Of a stretch of 64,000 nt of DNA, positions 41,707-52,785 are shown in pieces (within the stretch, counting starts at the first letter, position 1; each line of letters begins with the position of its first letter). Source of the DNA: Marsupella aquatica (Eukaryota > Marchantiophyta); contig CCZZQB010000054.1 of NCBI GenBank assembly GCA_973895155.1, positions 1 through 64,000 of the forward strand, in the 5' to 3' direction. The translations under genes and the position numbers were made by a program. The notes under the pieces were generated by a model. The model did no database searches, was not told the origin of the DNA, and saw only the letters and a list, made by a program, of their open reading frames with translations.

Positions 41707-42121
41707 CCACCGCTACCATGACGGTGGTGGAGGGCCACTCCTTTTAAGGAGGGCGGACGTGGAGGGAGGAGGCGTGAGTGGGCAGGGCGGGCTCAGATCT
41801 CCAAGTTTAGAATTAGGATAAGGACCAAGAGGCGGCCCTGACACTTAGATTAGTGGGATTGCGGATCCACTGGTAAGAAGAACACTTGTGCTCCTGCCTC
41901 GCTGTACATAGGTAAATTATAATTAGGATAGATTAGGCTTACACTACAAGGAATTAGGCAGATCCACTACCAAGATAAGTACCTGGGCAGCGAGGAGTTG
42001 AGGCCTTCTTCTTTAGCAAGTTTTTAGTGCACCAGCAGGGCTGTGAAACTTGTGTATATTCATGTTTCCTCATGCCTAAGAGATGAATAGAGTTGGCCTC
42101 AAGGCTTAGTTTGCAAATCTT

Positions 42122-42470
42122 CATTGAATGGTAGCAATTTTATAAATTTTGTTCCCCCACAAAAAGCCCCACGGGAAGGGCGCACAAACAGGCAGCAAGG
42201 CCAAGAAGGCAACATCCAGTAGGGTAGCAGCCCAATCACACCGACACAACAAAGGGCCAGGCTTCCGCCTCAACCCAACACCCCCGCGCCCGGACAGAGC
42301 ACAACAGGGAGGGCACCCCTAAATACACAAAGAAACACATCACACGGCCAGTCCAAATTTGGAGAGCACGGCCAAGAAAGCAACAAAAGGCAGCCAACAA
42401 GCGGCCCATCACCCAAAAGAGATCAATCTCCCACCACCGCCAACCCAACCCCTACGAAGACTGTCAATCC
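42122..42470 (-). mobile_element. 349-bp LINE- or SINE-like insertion with 14-bp target duplication
   Basis: It interrupts the old LTR-P at a site that is continuous in Gypsy-A LTRs. AGTTTGCAAATCTT (42108-42121) and AGTTTGCAGATCTT (42471-42484) flank it, one mismatch in 14. Variable long duplications are typical of target-primed reverse transcription. On the minus strand it is G/T-rich, contains GGCTTTTTGTGGGGG and ends ...TACCATTCAATG. I see no coding capacity, and a 5'-truncated LINE tail is the most likely identity. Confidence 0.75.
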
Positions 42471-42939
42471 AGTTTGCAGATCTTGTGTATGAGAAGTACT
42501 GTTTGTATGGCAAGTGCATGGTATAACTCAGTCAGAAGGAGTCATTTTGCTATTTGTGTGTCGCATTAACTTGTTTGAAGATTGCCCGCATTAACCAAGA
42601 AGGGAGTAAGCAAGGTAGTAAGAGTTGGATGTGTCGAGCTGAGAGAGGTCTTAGTGGCTTACCCAAGCCAATTGGGGATCATTCTGGCGGCAAAATCCAA
42701 ACATACCTAAAGGAAGACCAAGAGAGGAGGCCAAGGGAAGACATAGAAGAGGCCGACTACGTATCTCATGACCCGATGAAGGATCTGTCCAATATATGTG
42801 TATAAGTTGTTTGTAGAATGAGGTTAGCAGCGTCCTATGCCGCTAAGCCGCAGAACCGGCCTCACCGAGAGCAAAACCTACGGGAATCGACTTGTGCAGG
42901 GGGGTTTCTTGGGTTTAGGGAGCCATGGGACGCACCACA

Positions 42940-43509
42940 GGAGGAAACTCAAATACAACATTTCCATTGTACTTGTTTGGCAAACAAGGAACTTGCTCGT
43001 GTTGGAAGTCCCCTGCCGCGATAAATCTTGACAGTTCACTATGTCCCGTGGCCTTGAGTAAGGCATCCATTGCACTCCGCCGGTAACCTTATGGACACCT
43101 CCGGAGGTGGCCACCGGTTCACTCTTAAGGCAACTAGAGTCTGGAACTTTGTACTTCACAGGAGGATTGGGCGCAACATCATCATCTTCACTCTAAGATA
43201 TTTCAACAACCTGGGTCAAAATGTTCTCAACAACCGATTGAAGAGGAGTAAGTTGGACATGAAGCGAGTAACAAAGTTCGACATTCATGTGCCAGAAACG
43301 TATTCCTCATCCACATCAAATGTCGCAGCACGTTCAAGTCCTGCACTCATTGACTCCTCATGAACAATCGACGCAATGTCATTGATTCTCAAATCGAATC
43401 TCCCACACAGGTAGGTTTCGCTTACTTGCTTGTAAGTATCATAAACTTGCATGGGAACCTTGACGACGTCCCCAGTACAAGCACGTGTAATAACAATTGA
43501 GCGCAACAT
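42940..43509 (-). pseudogene. MULE-like transposase gene A, truncated copy L
   Basis: The ATG at 43509 starts MLRSIVITRACTGDVVKVP, and the N-terminal ~70 residues align with copy R at 53411 (YLCGRFDLR.ND.. block). Frames then break, but MDALLKATG, LSRF and EQVPCLPNKYNGNVVFEFPP are recognisable up to 42940, where the old LTR-P begins (possible target GGAGG). The rest of the gene is gone. It is divergent from gene B copy L at 44473. Confidence 0.78.
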
Positions 43510-44472
43510 TGTAGATGAATGAAGTTAAAGCCACTGGAAATTCATGCACTAAGCCAATCCCGGCCGTATGGGTTGCTTATACCACCCCTTCAAAGAGCAC
43601 CGGCCGTTAAAAGAGTTGTTTCAATACGACAGAGAACACGCACAACTTTGCGTCCGTTGAAATCATAAATGAAACATTTGTCCTTTTTGCCCGACAAGTG
43701 CGGGTGTCAGGAATATTTATAACATGAATACGACTAGATAATATCCTATACAAGTGCGTCCATTTCATTAGCGTTGGGCGCTACCTAAAAAGCATCTGAA
43801 TAACAATGACTTAATTTGAAAAGTCTTGTGACTAGTGCCTGGCGCTAGCATAATCATACACGCAATATTCATGAATTGTTTTTGCAAAATATTCCATTAC
43901 AAGCATTTTTAAGTTCAAATACAGTAAATTGGTACTAGCGCTGCACTCGGCGCTAGTATTGATACAATATACTTAATACCTTAATATCAAGTAAAGTTTA
44001 GTTACTATGGTTGAGAAGAGTACATTTGGAAGTTTGTTAACAATATCTGGTACTAAAATGCAACATTAATCAAATGATTCACATGGCTAGCGCTGGGCGC
44101 TAGCATTTGTTCACCAATAAGTTTTTGAATTTAGTGGTCACTTCTTTGTTAGCGCCTGGCGCTGGCATTGCATGTCTGTCTGAAAGGTGTGGAGACAACG
44201 GTAACATTTAACGGTCACTATTGTTTAGCGTGATGATCACGCCAACATTTTAGCGTAATTCACATTAATACTTCTCACGATTTCTAAATTGTCGCCTTCT
44301 GTCACGGATAAGTAATATTGAATCTCGTCGTTCACAATGAGTAACGTCTGATTACAAAGAGGGGAATAGAGCTCATTGATCGGATATAATACGGATGCAA
44401 TTGTTAATATGGTACGAAGAATTGGTAATCGGTCGTGAGAATTCTGTTCATAGACCTTTCATCATAAAGACG
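43510..44472. promoter_or_regulatory. Divergent intergenic region of copy L with five palindromes
   Basis: About 960 bp between the two start codons, AT-rich, with no frame of note. TAGCG...CGCTA palindromes lie at 43769-43783, 43833-43847, 43936-43955, 44088-44102 and 44150-44164. It should hold both promoters of the pair. The corresponding region of copy R (52786-53410) has two. Confidence 0.7.
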
Positions 44473-45671
44473 ATGGATGCAGTCCCCTCCTCGTCGAGGG
44501 GGTATAGTGTGGTTGGGGATTGGGATCGTGGGTATTGCGAGTCTTCTGAGTCTTCATTCTCTGGTTCAATGTATACACGTCGAGTAACAAGGTCCACCGC
44601 ATCGCTTATTCCAATCTTTGGTATTTCATTTGCCAAGCCAGTGAGAATGAAAATGGAGAATCTTGATACATTTGCAATTCAAGATGTTTCATTTTCGGAG
44701 ATCGATCTTATTTCAAAACACGTCATGTCTTTTGGGAAAGATTTCAGAGGTTTTGACAAAGAGCCTTCACAAATTCCGCTATGTCGATTGGTGCATATGG
44801 AGGTTGTCCGAACTCTGCAGAAAGATAGCTCTTCCATCGACAAGCTGAAAGACTCTTTCCGTAGCATGGGATACAATTCTTCAATTGGAATGAGGTTTAT
44901 GTTCAGCCCACTGATGCTGAGGGAGTGCTTCTCACCTGTACTCAAGAAATTTGTGATAGTTGGGATCCAATATGGACATCTGAGAATGAGAAATTTGAGG
45001 AAGAATATGCTGCCGACCCAGATTTTCTGGTTTTGAAGGATAGAATGTTCTCCATTTTTTACGGGAACCATAGGCTTTACTCATGGACACTTGTCACATA
45101 GGAGAATCCCCAAAACCCAAAGTACCACCCGCGAGTGCTTTGTACAGTTTTCAATGGGGACAAGGGTTCACTGATAGAAATCAAAGTTGCTATGCACATC
45201 GTAACCAGTAAGAGTTCTCTTTTGTGCATAACTTTGTGAGTCATTGTGAATTGTTAATTCTTTCTAGCATAACTTTCTGAGGCCATGTTTTACAAGCGCC
45301 TGACGCTGCTTATATGTTCTCATTTTGTTCTTTTATTTCAGGCTTGGACAAGCCGTTGTGGAACCCTCCTGGATCCTAGACGTCGATTGAATTAAGTGGA
45401 TCTTGATGCACGACCTGGAGTATTATAGTAAGCTCATCGACCCAACGAATTACAAGAAGTTTGAGCAGATCAGGATGAAGATGCAGAAGGAATCCTGGTA
45501 CACAAAGAAGATGCCTCAGGAGGCTCTTGTGTACATTCTATGTCAAGATAAGATTAAGTCGAATTCAAACCAGTTCAAGATTGACATGGAGTCCGTTGCG
45601 GCCCTCGGTACCCCTTGGTCGGTCGAGGAGGTTTCCAAAAGGCATGCTGTTATGATGAAGGAAGCAACGAG
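44473..45671 (+). pseudogene. Gene B copy L: ParB/Srx-like domain and helical region
   Basis: The ATG at 44473 gives MDAVPSSSRGYSVVGDWD, then FSGSMYTRRVTRSTAS. The ParB/sulfiredoxin-like domain follows: IPLCRLVHMEVVRTLQKD, IDKLKDSFRSMGYNSSIGM and, after a one-base loss near 44892, VLKDRMFSIFYGNHRLYSW with the GNHR motif. A TAG interrupts it near 45100 (copy R has AAG). An intron (GTAAGAG near 45210, TTTCAG near 45342) contains a palindrome. The next exon has SWYTKKMPQEALVYILCQDK and stops at ~45671, where a repeat shared with 55328 begins. The methyltransferase part is absent. Confidence 0.75.
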
Positions 45672-46462
45672 GTGTTTACAAAAGGCAGGAAAACAGGAAA
45701 CAGGCATTCATAACAGAAACTGGTAACAAGGAAAAAGACTGGTAACAGGAAAATTCTAGTCTCAAACTTTTGAAAAAAATTTCTGGTAGCACCCGGCGCT
45801 GGTAAAAATAGCGCCGACGGCGAGGTTTTTTTAAAAGACACCAAAAAAACAAACAGGAGTAAATATAAGAAACTCGTACCGGTAGGAACTCTCCACGGTT
45901 ATTGCTAGCGCCGAGCGCTGTGAAGAGTCTATAATTTGTACCAATTGCACTCTCGGAGGATATTTAATGAAGGGGGTTATGAAATGTTTGATCTCGGAAT
46001 GCTATTTAAGTCAATTATAATTAACCAAAACCTTTCAGTAGCGCCTGGCGCTACTACAGTAATCCCAGTTGACAACCATCGTCTATTCTAGCCTCCTCCC
46101 GATCAGGGTCTTTCCAGAAGACATCTAGCTGCAAAGATCCATGACTATTCCCGCCAGTTCACCTAATACCATAAAATCAGACGGAAAACAAAACATTCAT
46201 GCAACACAGCCCGGAAAGAATCGATCCACACCCAAGAACCCTTAGAAAATTGGGAAGCGCCCGACGCTAACCAATATTGCACCTGAGAACATGTCTTCAC
46301 AACTCAAACTTCAAGAATCTGAAATAAAATATAATAGTGACAGTATGTTTGAGGAGCGCCTGGCGCTAGTAAAAGTTGAAAGGGCTTAAAATCAGCCAAT
46401 TCATCGAAATGGTTACATATTGAAACATTAAATGATGTATTTGAAGAAAACCCCATTGCTAC
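45672..46462. other. Non-coding stretch with palindromes between gene B copies
   Basis: It begins with a sequence (GTGTTTACAAAAGGCAGG, then AACTGGTAACAAGGAAAAAG) that also occurs at 55328-55405. It then holds palindromes at 45787, 45906, 46039, 46255 and 46354. No frame of note. It probably includes an end of one or both transposon copies, but I could not define terminal inverted repeats. Confidence 0.6.
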
Positions 46463-46868
46463 CTATAAACTACCAGATGTTTTTGATGCGGAGCTTTCAG
46501 ATTTGTCTGTGGACTCGGCTTTGTCATCAATGTACTTGCTTCGGGAAACATCATCTATATAAGGGTTGCTCATGAACTTCCTGTCTGCTCCCCTCTGAAG
46601 ACGTAGATCTTTTGTTTCCCAACAAAAAGTTCTAATTTTGTCAACCCTCCTAGCGGCATTTTCAGCGTATGAGGGAAAAACAAACGGCTTCTCAGGATTG
46701 ACAATTATATTCCTAGCTAGTCTCCTCCGGAGTTGGAAATGCTTCCTCAGATTCCATTCTGACCTGATCCAGTAAAACGGAAAAACATATGAGTTTAGGA
46801 GATAAGAGAGCAAGAACCCAGAATTGTCAACAACACTTGAAAGGATAAAGAAGCTTACTGGAAGAACA

Positions 46869-47407
46869 TTACTCGTCTGATTCTTCGCTCTTCTCCGAAG
46901 AATCTTCCTCCTGTGTTTTCTCTGTGTCATCTCCGACGTCTCCAGAGGTACCTTCCTCTTCGTCATAATCAAAATTGAGAACAGATCGGAGCCTATCTTT
47001 CTTTTTGCAACCACTTAAATTGGTCGGAACATGCCTGGGATCAAGAAGTTCTAAGAAAACCCTTGATGCGGTCTCAACAAACTCACGCCTATTTTCCAAC
47101 CCAATCACAAAATGACCAGAAAAATCACCAGCAATGAATGTGCTTCCTGAACCTACAGTCCAGTCAAGGACAATATCTCCAGGAAGAGTAAAAAGCTCTA
47201 TCACTGACTGCATAAAACCAACCGAAAGACAGGCGTTCCCAACAAAATCCAACTCCGGGCAATGATCTGTCTTCAAGGTTTGGAGCCCAATCAAGTTAGA
47301 GATCGAAGGATCTTCACTTATTGATAGAGGCTTAAACCTTCGATCCTTTGGTACCTTTCCTTTTGAAGAAGTTCGACAAAATATGTCTAGCCTAAGGGTA
47401 AATACCT
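46869..47407 (-). other. Gene B exon: methyltransferase motif I
   Basis: After an acceptor (GTGCAG near 47408) the exon encodes VFTLRLDIFCRTSSKGK, a helix, then LPGDIVLDWTVGSGSTFIAG (motif I, AdoMet binding, DxxxGSGST), GHFVIGLENRREFVETASRV (motif II-like Glu), and an acidic tail ending EESDE. The order, with motif I after the LSDDGM strand, is the circularly permuted order of beta-type amino-methyltransferases (N4-cytosine/N6-adenine). The DWTVGSGS core is close to the usual DPFxGSGT. Confidence 0.72.
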
Positions 47408-47499
47408 GCACGCATCACACACGTTTGGCTCAAATTATCAACCGATGGGTAATGTTCGAGAACTACAGCAAAGACTAAATTAGCACCGGGCGCTGTCAT

Positions 47500-49620
47500 G
47501 AGGTTTCCATCCTAAAGGAGGAATCCTCATATTTTGTGAAGGAAGTTGAAACCTATTTTACTTCTAACTTGGGCAAGTTGACTTGACTTGAGCTAACTTG
47601 ACCAAGGTGAAGGAGGAAGTAGAGTTATGAGGGTCAAGGTAGGGATGAGGTCAAGCCTACCCACCCTTGTTACTATTGTGGGGTATGTTTTTCATTTGTG
47701 ACCAGCGATTAAGTTATCATTTGGCGGATTGGCGGAATGGAGGTTGCTTGCTCAACAAGCAAGGTATTTAGGGTTTTGGCAACATGGTGACCAGGTTCAT
47801 TGAATACATGGAGGAGGTGACCAGGTTCAAGGCATGTAAGAGGGTTTGGTCCAAGTGCATCAGTTTTGTGAGATTTGGACCAGATTCAGATTTTTGTGTT
47901 AAATGGACCAGATTCAATGTATCTACTTCAACGGTGGATCTTGGTTTTGGTTAATGGATGGTTTGGATTGAAGGTGGAGATGTGAGTTAGGGCTTGGTGG
48001 AGGTCGTGGCTTTTTCAAAAATGTCGAAGCTCATTTGGTTTACAAGTTACTAAGGAGGGGTTTTTTGGCTCATTTTTGGCCGTTTGATCTAATTGGTGTG
48101 AGATTGAGGGCTGTGATTCAACGAGGATTAAAACCATAAGTGGAGGGGCTTGTGGGTGCTCTGGGCCTTCCCACGTGGGTACTAAAGGAGGAAGTTCGAG
48201 TGGCCAAGAGTTCGGAGGTTAGATGCTGCTGAAGTGCTGCCGTTTTGCCATTTTGGAGTGTTAAGTCCCATTTTTAGTTGTAGGAGCGAACCTCTTGAGG
48301 GGAGCTCGAGCATGAGGCATGAGTGAAGGGGGAGCCCTCCTCCTTGGCCATGGCCTTAGGATTTTGAGGGTAGGAGATGTAGAGGCAATTTTGTGAAGAG
48401 ATAGATGGAGTAGAAGCTTTGAATGTGAAGAGATTGAGTTTTGTGACGGTTTTTCTAGGGATTTGGAGAGAGGTTTCGAATGTAGGAGAGGCTGACTCGA
48501 AGCCTTAGGAAGGAGGTAGGATGTGAGTAGGAAGTATAAGGGGCTTGCATGAGAGATTGCCCACAAGAAGGCATACTCGAAGTAGGTTTGTTGCTTCAAG
48601 TTTTGAGGAGAATGGACTTGTAGGAGATTTTCGAAAGCTTAGAGGAGATGAGACCTAATCTTGTTGAAGCTTGGGAGTCTTGCATTAGAGATGGCTCACT
48701 AAGAAGGCCTACTCTCTTGTAAACTCCTTGACTTGAAGCTTCGAAAGTAGATTTGGTTGATAGAAGGAAGTATGAGAGAAGGAGACTAGGGTTTTGAAGC
48801 TTGGATAGGCTATGGAGGGATTTTGAATGCTTGGTTGATGATTAGACTTGGTGATGATTCATTTTTTCTAGGAGGGTCTTGCTTGTGACCCATGTTTTTA
48901 CTTGGAGACCATGATGCTACATGTGCCTTCTTGCTATGCATTTAGAGGAGAGGTATCCTCGTTTTTGAGATGTGTGTTGATGCCTTGCTTTGGCTATGAG
49001 TGATGGAATGGTTAGAATGAATGTCTTCATGCCATTTTCGAATGTTGTTGTGAGCTTGAAGGTGTTTTTGAAAGTAGATGGGTTGGATGAAGGTACTTTC
49101 AAAAGTAGTTATTATGCATGAGGGAAGTTGCAAGAGTAAAGAGTGAAGGCATTTTTGATTGATGGAATGGGTTGTTTGTGGATTGTACTTGGTGGTTCTA
49201 CTAGAGGAAGGGACTAAGGTCAATTCCATGTTTGTTAAGGAGTTTGTTGACCAACCCTAGGTCATTTTTCGAAAGTAGTTTTCCATGTTTCAACAGTTGG
49301 ATGTTTGAATGGTGCATAGAGATCCCTTGCATACCTTTGGATGTCCCACTTGTCTTAGCCACAACCAAGAGTGACCCGTAACTTGACCACATTGATGTAA
49401 GCTTGAACTTGTGTACCTTAGAGGGTTGCAAGGGATTGTGTGCAATCAAGTGTTGGAAAAGGAATGGTGACCAATTGAATGTTGGGCTTAGACTTGTGAG
49501 GATTACATTGGGAAGCTTGAACTAGTTATTTTGATTGTGATTGGATATGAGTATGTAAATGGCTTGAGTTTCGAAAGCATGCTTGCTTGCTTGTGATGAT
49601 GTGGATGAAAGGTTAGGGTA
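47500..49620. other. 2.1-kb non-coding insertion in gene B intron
   Basis: The intron between the two methyltransferase exons is 2.35 kb, while other introns of the locus are 0.1-0.3 kb. From ~47500 to ~49620 the composition changes to G/T-rich with repeated gaagcttgg, aggagatttt and tttcgaaag words, and partially repeated segments (GAGAGATTGCCCACAAGAAGG and GAGATGGCTCACTAAGAAGG). I see no protein frame, no clear LTR or inverted ends and no certain target duplication. It could be a degenerate retroelement fragment. Confidence 0.5.
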
Positions 49621-49756
49621 GATACTTTGTCTTGTTTGCAACCGTTTCCTATCTCTCAAGCAGCCATACACCCTGCGTGTCCCTTGAGGCCCTTTCCCAC
49701 CTCTTTGCTTATCCTCAGGACAGCGCTAACAATAAACAAGAGATGCAACGATCTAT

Positions 49757-50463
49757 ACCTGAATATTGGTGTTTGCTCTGTACATGGGCATAGACATGAT
49801 GACATTGTGAGAATTGACACAATGGAACTTTTTTGACTGCTGGCATGCTGAAATGACCTGCGAGACCTGGTCATGGTCATCTAAATACAAGATTGCAAGC
49901 ATGCCATCATCAGAAAGGAAAGGGTCCATCGCTTTGAAGAAAGAACTGGGAACTGTGTGGTCTGGTACATTCCACTTTGGAACCCGACGGTCCATGAGCG
50001 TAGGTTTAAGTCCAGTAGGAAGATAGATGAATCCTGCATTGACACCAAACGATCTTTCTTTTCCTCCTCTGATTACTCCCTTTACTCGGGAACCCGACTT
50101 GATTAAGTCCCGTCCCCATTTCTCTGCATCAGTCATCCAATCTGGTTTCGCTGCTTTGTTGAAAGCAGTATCAATAAATTCTTGGATACTTGTTTCCACC
50201 ATGCAATGCCTAGAAGATTTGCTCTTGAAGGTTCCCACATCTCTCTGAACACCAGTTCCAGCGGCATCATCTGGGGAAAATTCTCCAGCTTGAATTGCCC
50301 TTTTCTTCTTCTTCTTTGTATTGGTTGCATCAAGAGGGACGATCTCTTTCGCTTTGTCAATTGGAGTTACTGGGTCTGACTGGGCACCGGTATTGGCTTC
50401 GGAAGGCTCCAGAGTGGCATCTACTTTTGTTTCATTGGTTGCAGCATCAGACTTTCTCCCACC
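49757..50463 (-). other. Gene B exon: first half of methyltransferase domain
   Basis: The exon follows an acceptor (TTTAG near 50464) and ends at a CAG-GTATAG donor near 49757. It encodes an acidic/basic linker with KKKKKR, FIDTAFNKAAKPDW, then FIYLPTGLKP and, ~45 residues on, MDPFLSDDGMLAILYLDD and SQQSKKF-like helices. The LSDDGMLAIL strand fits the step after motif IV in N6_N4-type methyltransferases. At the expected position of the catalytic D/N/S-PP-Y/F motif the sequence reads YLPTG, so motif IV seems degenerate or lost. Confidence 0.55.
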
Positions 50464-51953
50464 TAAAGGAAAAAGAGTAGAATTTATTCAATGCTAAATA
50501 ATAGCACCAGTCGCTGTCCAAACCAATTGAAAAAACAAACCAATAGACATAGTCATATAGCAGCGCTTGGCGCTAACCAAAATGTGAAGCTACAAGCTGA
50601 ATGACAACTTAAGTTTTTTGGCGGACCGCGTTGAGGTACTCGGTGCCGCAGCTTTGGTTTTTGCTTTGGCTCTGGGTTTACGACTTCGATCAACATGAAC
50701 AACCGTAGTTTTGCACACCGATTGCAATTCTGCCGCCGACTTGCTCACATCACCTTTGATTCCTGCTTCATGTCGGACACAAACTTGGGAGGGACCTGAG
50801 ACTTTGAAAGCTTATGAAATGCGTCTTTCTCAATGTCTCTAAATGGAGAGTCCCATCTATCGGTGTCCAAATACCAAGGACAATGAATTCTCTCCCATTC
50901 TGACAGTTTCCTTGGTGGAAGACACCCTTCAGCGGGATACATTGAATACACATCGGCCAGTATGTCTCCTTCGGGAACAACGATCCACTTTTGGAAAGCA
51001 GCAGGGTATGCCCAAAAGTAATTTGGCTTCACAATCTCCATATGCATGAAGAAATGGTACAGGTATCATTTGGCCCTCTTCTGATTCTTGAGGGTGTAGT
51101 CAGCCTTGTCGGGATACTTGGAAGGCCACATTGTATTAAAAAACTTGCCTTTCACAGCGTCCCCAAATTTCTTGAAGTCATTTGAGACTATTTCAATAAG
51201 CGATTCAATCGACTCACACTCCCACTCCTGCAACCGATTGGCGTGGACTATATCATTGACCTGGCGTAGGGAGGTTTGTAGCAAACCAATAGCGATTCCC
51301 TCCACAGTGTTCCAAGTTTTCTAGGTATGGCACCGTTGCTTCACTGGATCGTCATTAACGCTCTGTGGATGGAAGAATTGTTTCCTCAGCTCCGGTGTAC
51401 AATGGGCAACCAGAAGGGTACTCCTCAGCTTGGGGTCGAGGGCAAAGACAGCGGTAACCAATCTTGCTCGATCCATTGTACAGACAATTGCATCCGGATT
51501 CTTCTCTCTCTTATTCTTCTCTGTGAGGGGGTACATCTCAGCACATGTCCGCATGAAATCCTCAAAAGTGGGGCTTAACAGAGGAGTGATTTTTGACACC
51601 TTTATCGCCCAATCCTTTGTTGCCTCCATCATCGCTGCATGTCTTTTTGAAATCTCTGCGGGAGACCAAGGTGTACCCTGAGCGGCAGCATGTTCCAGAT
51701 CCATCTTAAACTGTCTAGAATTAGACTTGATCTTATTCTCACACAAGATGTACAGAAGCGCTTCTTGAGGCATTTTTTTCGTATACCACGATCCCTTCCG
51801 TGTTTTCTGCATGATCTACCCAAACTTCTTGAAGTTTGCAGCGTCAATGATAGACTTGTAGTAATTCAGTTCATTCGAGAGAATTTGGTTGATACGGTCT
51901 GCATCAAGTATCCAAGAGAGTTCGACCACTACCTGCCCAAGCCTGAAAACGAG

Positions 51954-52034
51954 AGAGGGAGTCAGTAGCGCCCGACGCTAGTGAAACACTATGATCATAG
52001 ATTAGAATAGAAATATATTGGAAGAGACACTTAT
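51954..52034 (-). other. Gene B intron with palindrome and mutated donor
   Basis: Copy L has CCA followed by GTAAGAG at this exon end; here the same place reads CCA followed by ATAAGTG, a G-to-A change at the donor. The acceptor TTTTCAG precedes the exon that starts CTTGGGCAG. The palindrome at 51966-51980 occupies the same intron as the one at 45294 in copy L. Confidence 0.6.
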
Positions 52035-52039
52035 TGGTT

Positions 52040-52620
52040 AACAGTGTGCATTGCCGCCTCAATCTCGATCAAGGACCCCTTTTCTCCCTTGAATATTGTG
52101 CACTGGACACGAGGATGGTATTTCATATCATCTGGATTCTCCTTTGTGACGATGGACCATGCGTAGAGTTGATGGTTTCCATCAAACACAAAAAACATCT
52201 TATCCTACAGGACGCAGAAGTCAGGGTTGGCAGCGCATTCCGCCTCAAACTTTTCGTTCTCTGCGACCCAAATTGCATCCAGGAAGCACGAATCTCTGGC
52301 GTGCAGATCTGGACTTCTCCATTGGAATCTGTTGGTTGGACGTAAAACAGCATGCCGATCTTAGGATTGTATCTTGTGCTCTGAAAGGAGTCTTTCAGCT
52401 TCTCTATCGAAGGGCTTCCCTTCTGTAATGTCCGTACTACTTCCATATGAAGTAGTCGGCACATTGGAATCCTTGGCGGATCCTTGTCATGTCCTCGGAA
52501 ATCTTTTCCAAATGACATAATGTGTTTGGAGATCACATCGTAAACAGTCAGCAACGTCTCTCCAAAGACCTCCATAGCAAACGAATTAGAATCATCCATC
52601 TTCCCTCTCTTGCTATTCGG
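52040..52620 (-). other. ParB/sulfiredoxin-like domain of gene B copy R
   Basis: Segments in order: ISKHIMSFGKDFRGHDKDPP, IPMCRLLHMEVVRTLQKG, IEKLKDSFQSTRYNPKIGM, FYVQPTD, then in a shifted frame NEKFEAECAANPDF and DKMFFVFDGNHQLYAW. The pattern (short strand, Arg near a conserved Leu/Val, helix with Leu..Ser, Gly/Tyr turn, then D/Y-G-N-H-R/Q-L-x-A/S-W) is the ParB/Srx fold signature. Copy L keeps GNHR; this copy has GNHQ. Homology-based call without a profile search. Confidence 0.65.
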
Positions 52621-52785
52621 GAACAATACAGCGGGTTGTGCTTCAGGGGCTCGCGAAGCAGTGGATCAAGTCACTCGACGACTATACACAGATCCTGAAA
52701 ATGAGCACTCAGATGTTTGCGAGGGGACGACCTCTCTGTGTCGGTTTCCACTAAAGCATTGAGAGGAGGATAAGGCAGGGTCCAT

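Larger units (their letters stand above)
23339..42939 (+). mobile_element. Older LTR-P copy, split by Gypsy-A
   Basis: A diverged LTR-P occupies 23339-24449 and 41392-42939. It begins in the middle of the repeat, because Gypsy-B sits on its left, and ends with the family terminus GGGACGCACCACA at 42939. Gypsy-A, whose own LTRs are of the same family, lies between the halves with GTGAC duplicated (24445-24449, 41392-41396). A 349-bp insertion occupies 42122-42470. To the right it abuts gene A of the MULE locus. Confidence 0.86.
46463..52785 (-). pseudogene. Gene B copy R: ParB/Srx-like plus DNA methyltransferase-like protein
   Basis: A multi-exon minus-strand gene starting MDPALSSSQC at 52785 and divergent from gene A at 53411. 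Order: Ser-rich N-terminus (FSGSVYSRRVT), ParB/Srx-like domain, helical middle (KGSWYTKKMPQEALLYILCE; FWAYPAAFQKWIVVPEGD), basic KKKKKR linker, methyltransferase domain, acidic tail. The layout matches bacterial ParB-domain DNA methylases. In-frame stops lie near 52667, 52230, 51800 and 51063, and one splice donor is mutated, so this copy is dead. The last exon (46463-46755, SEWNLRKHFQLRRRLARN...) may belong to the tail. Exon limits are approximate. Confidence 0.75.
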
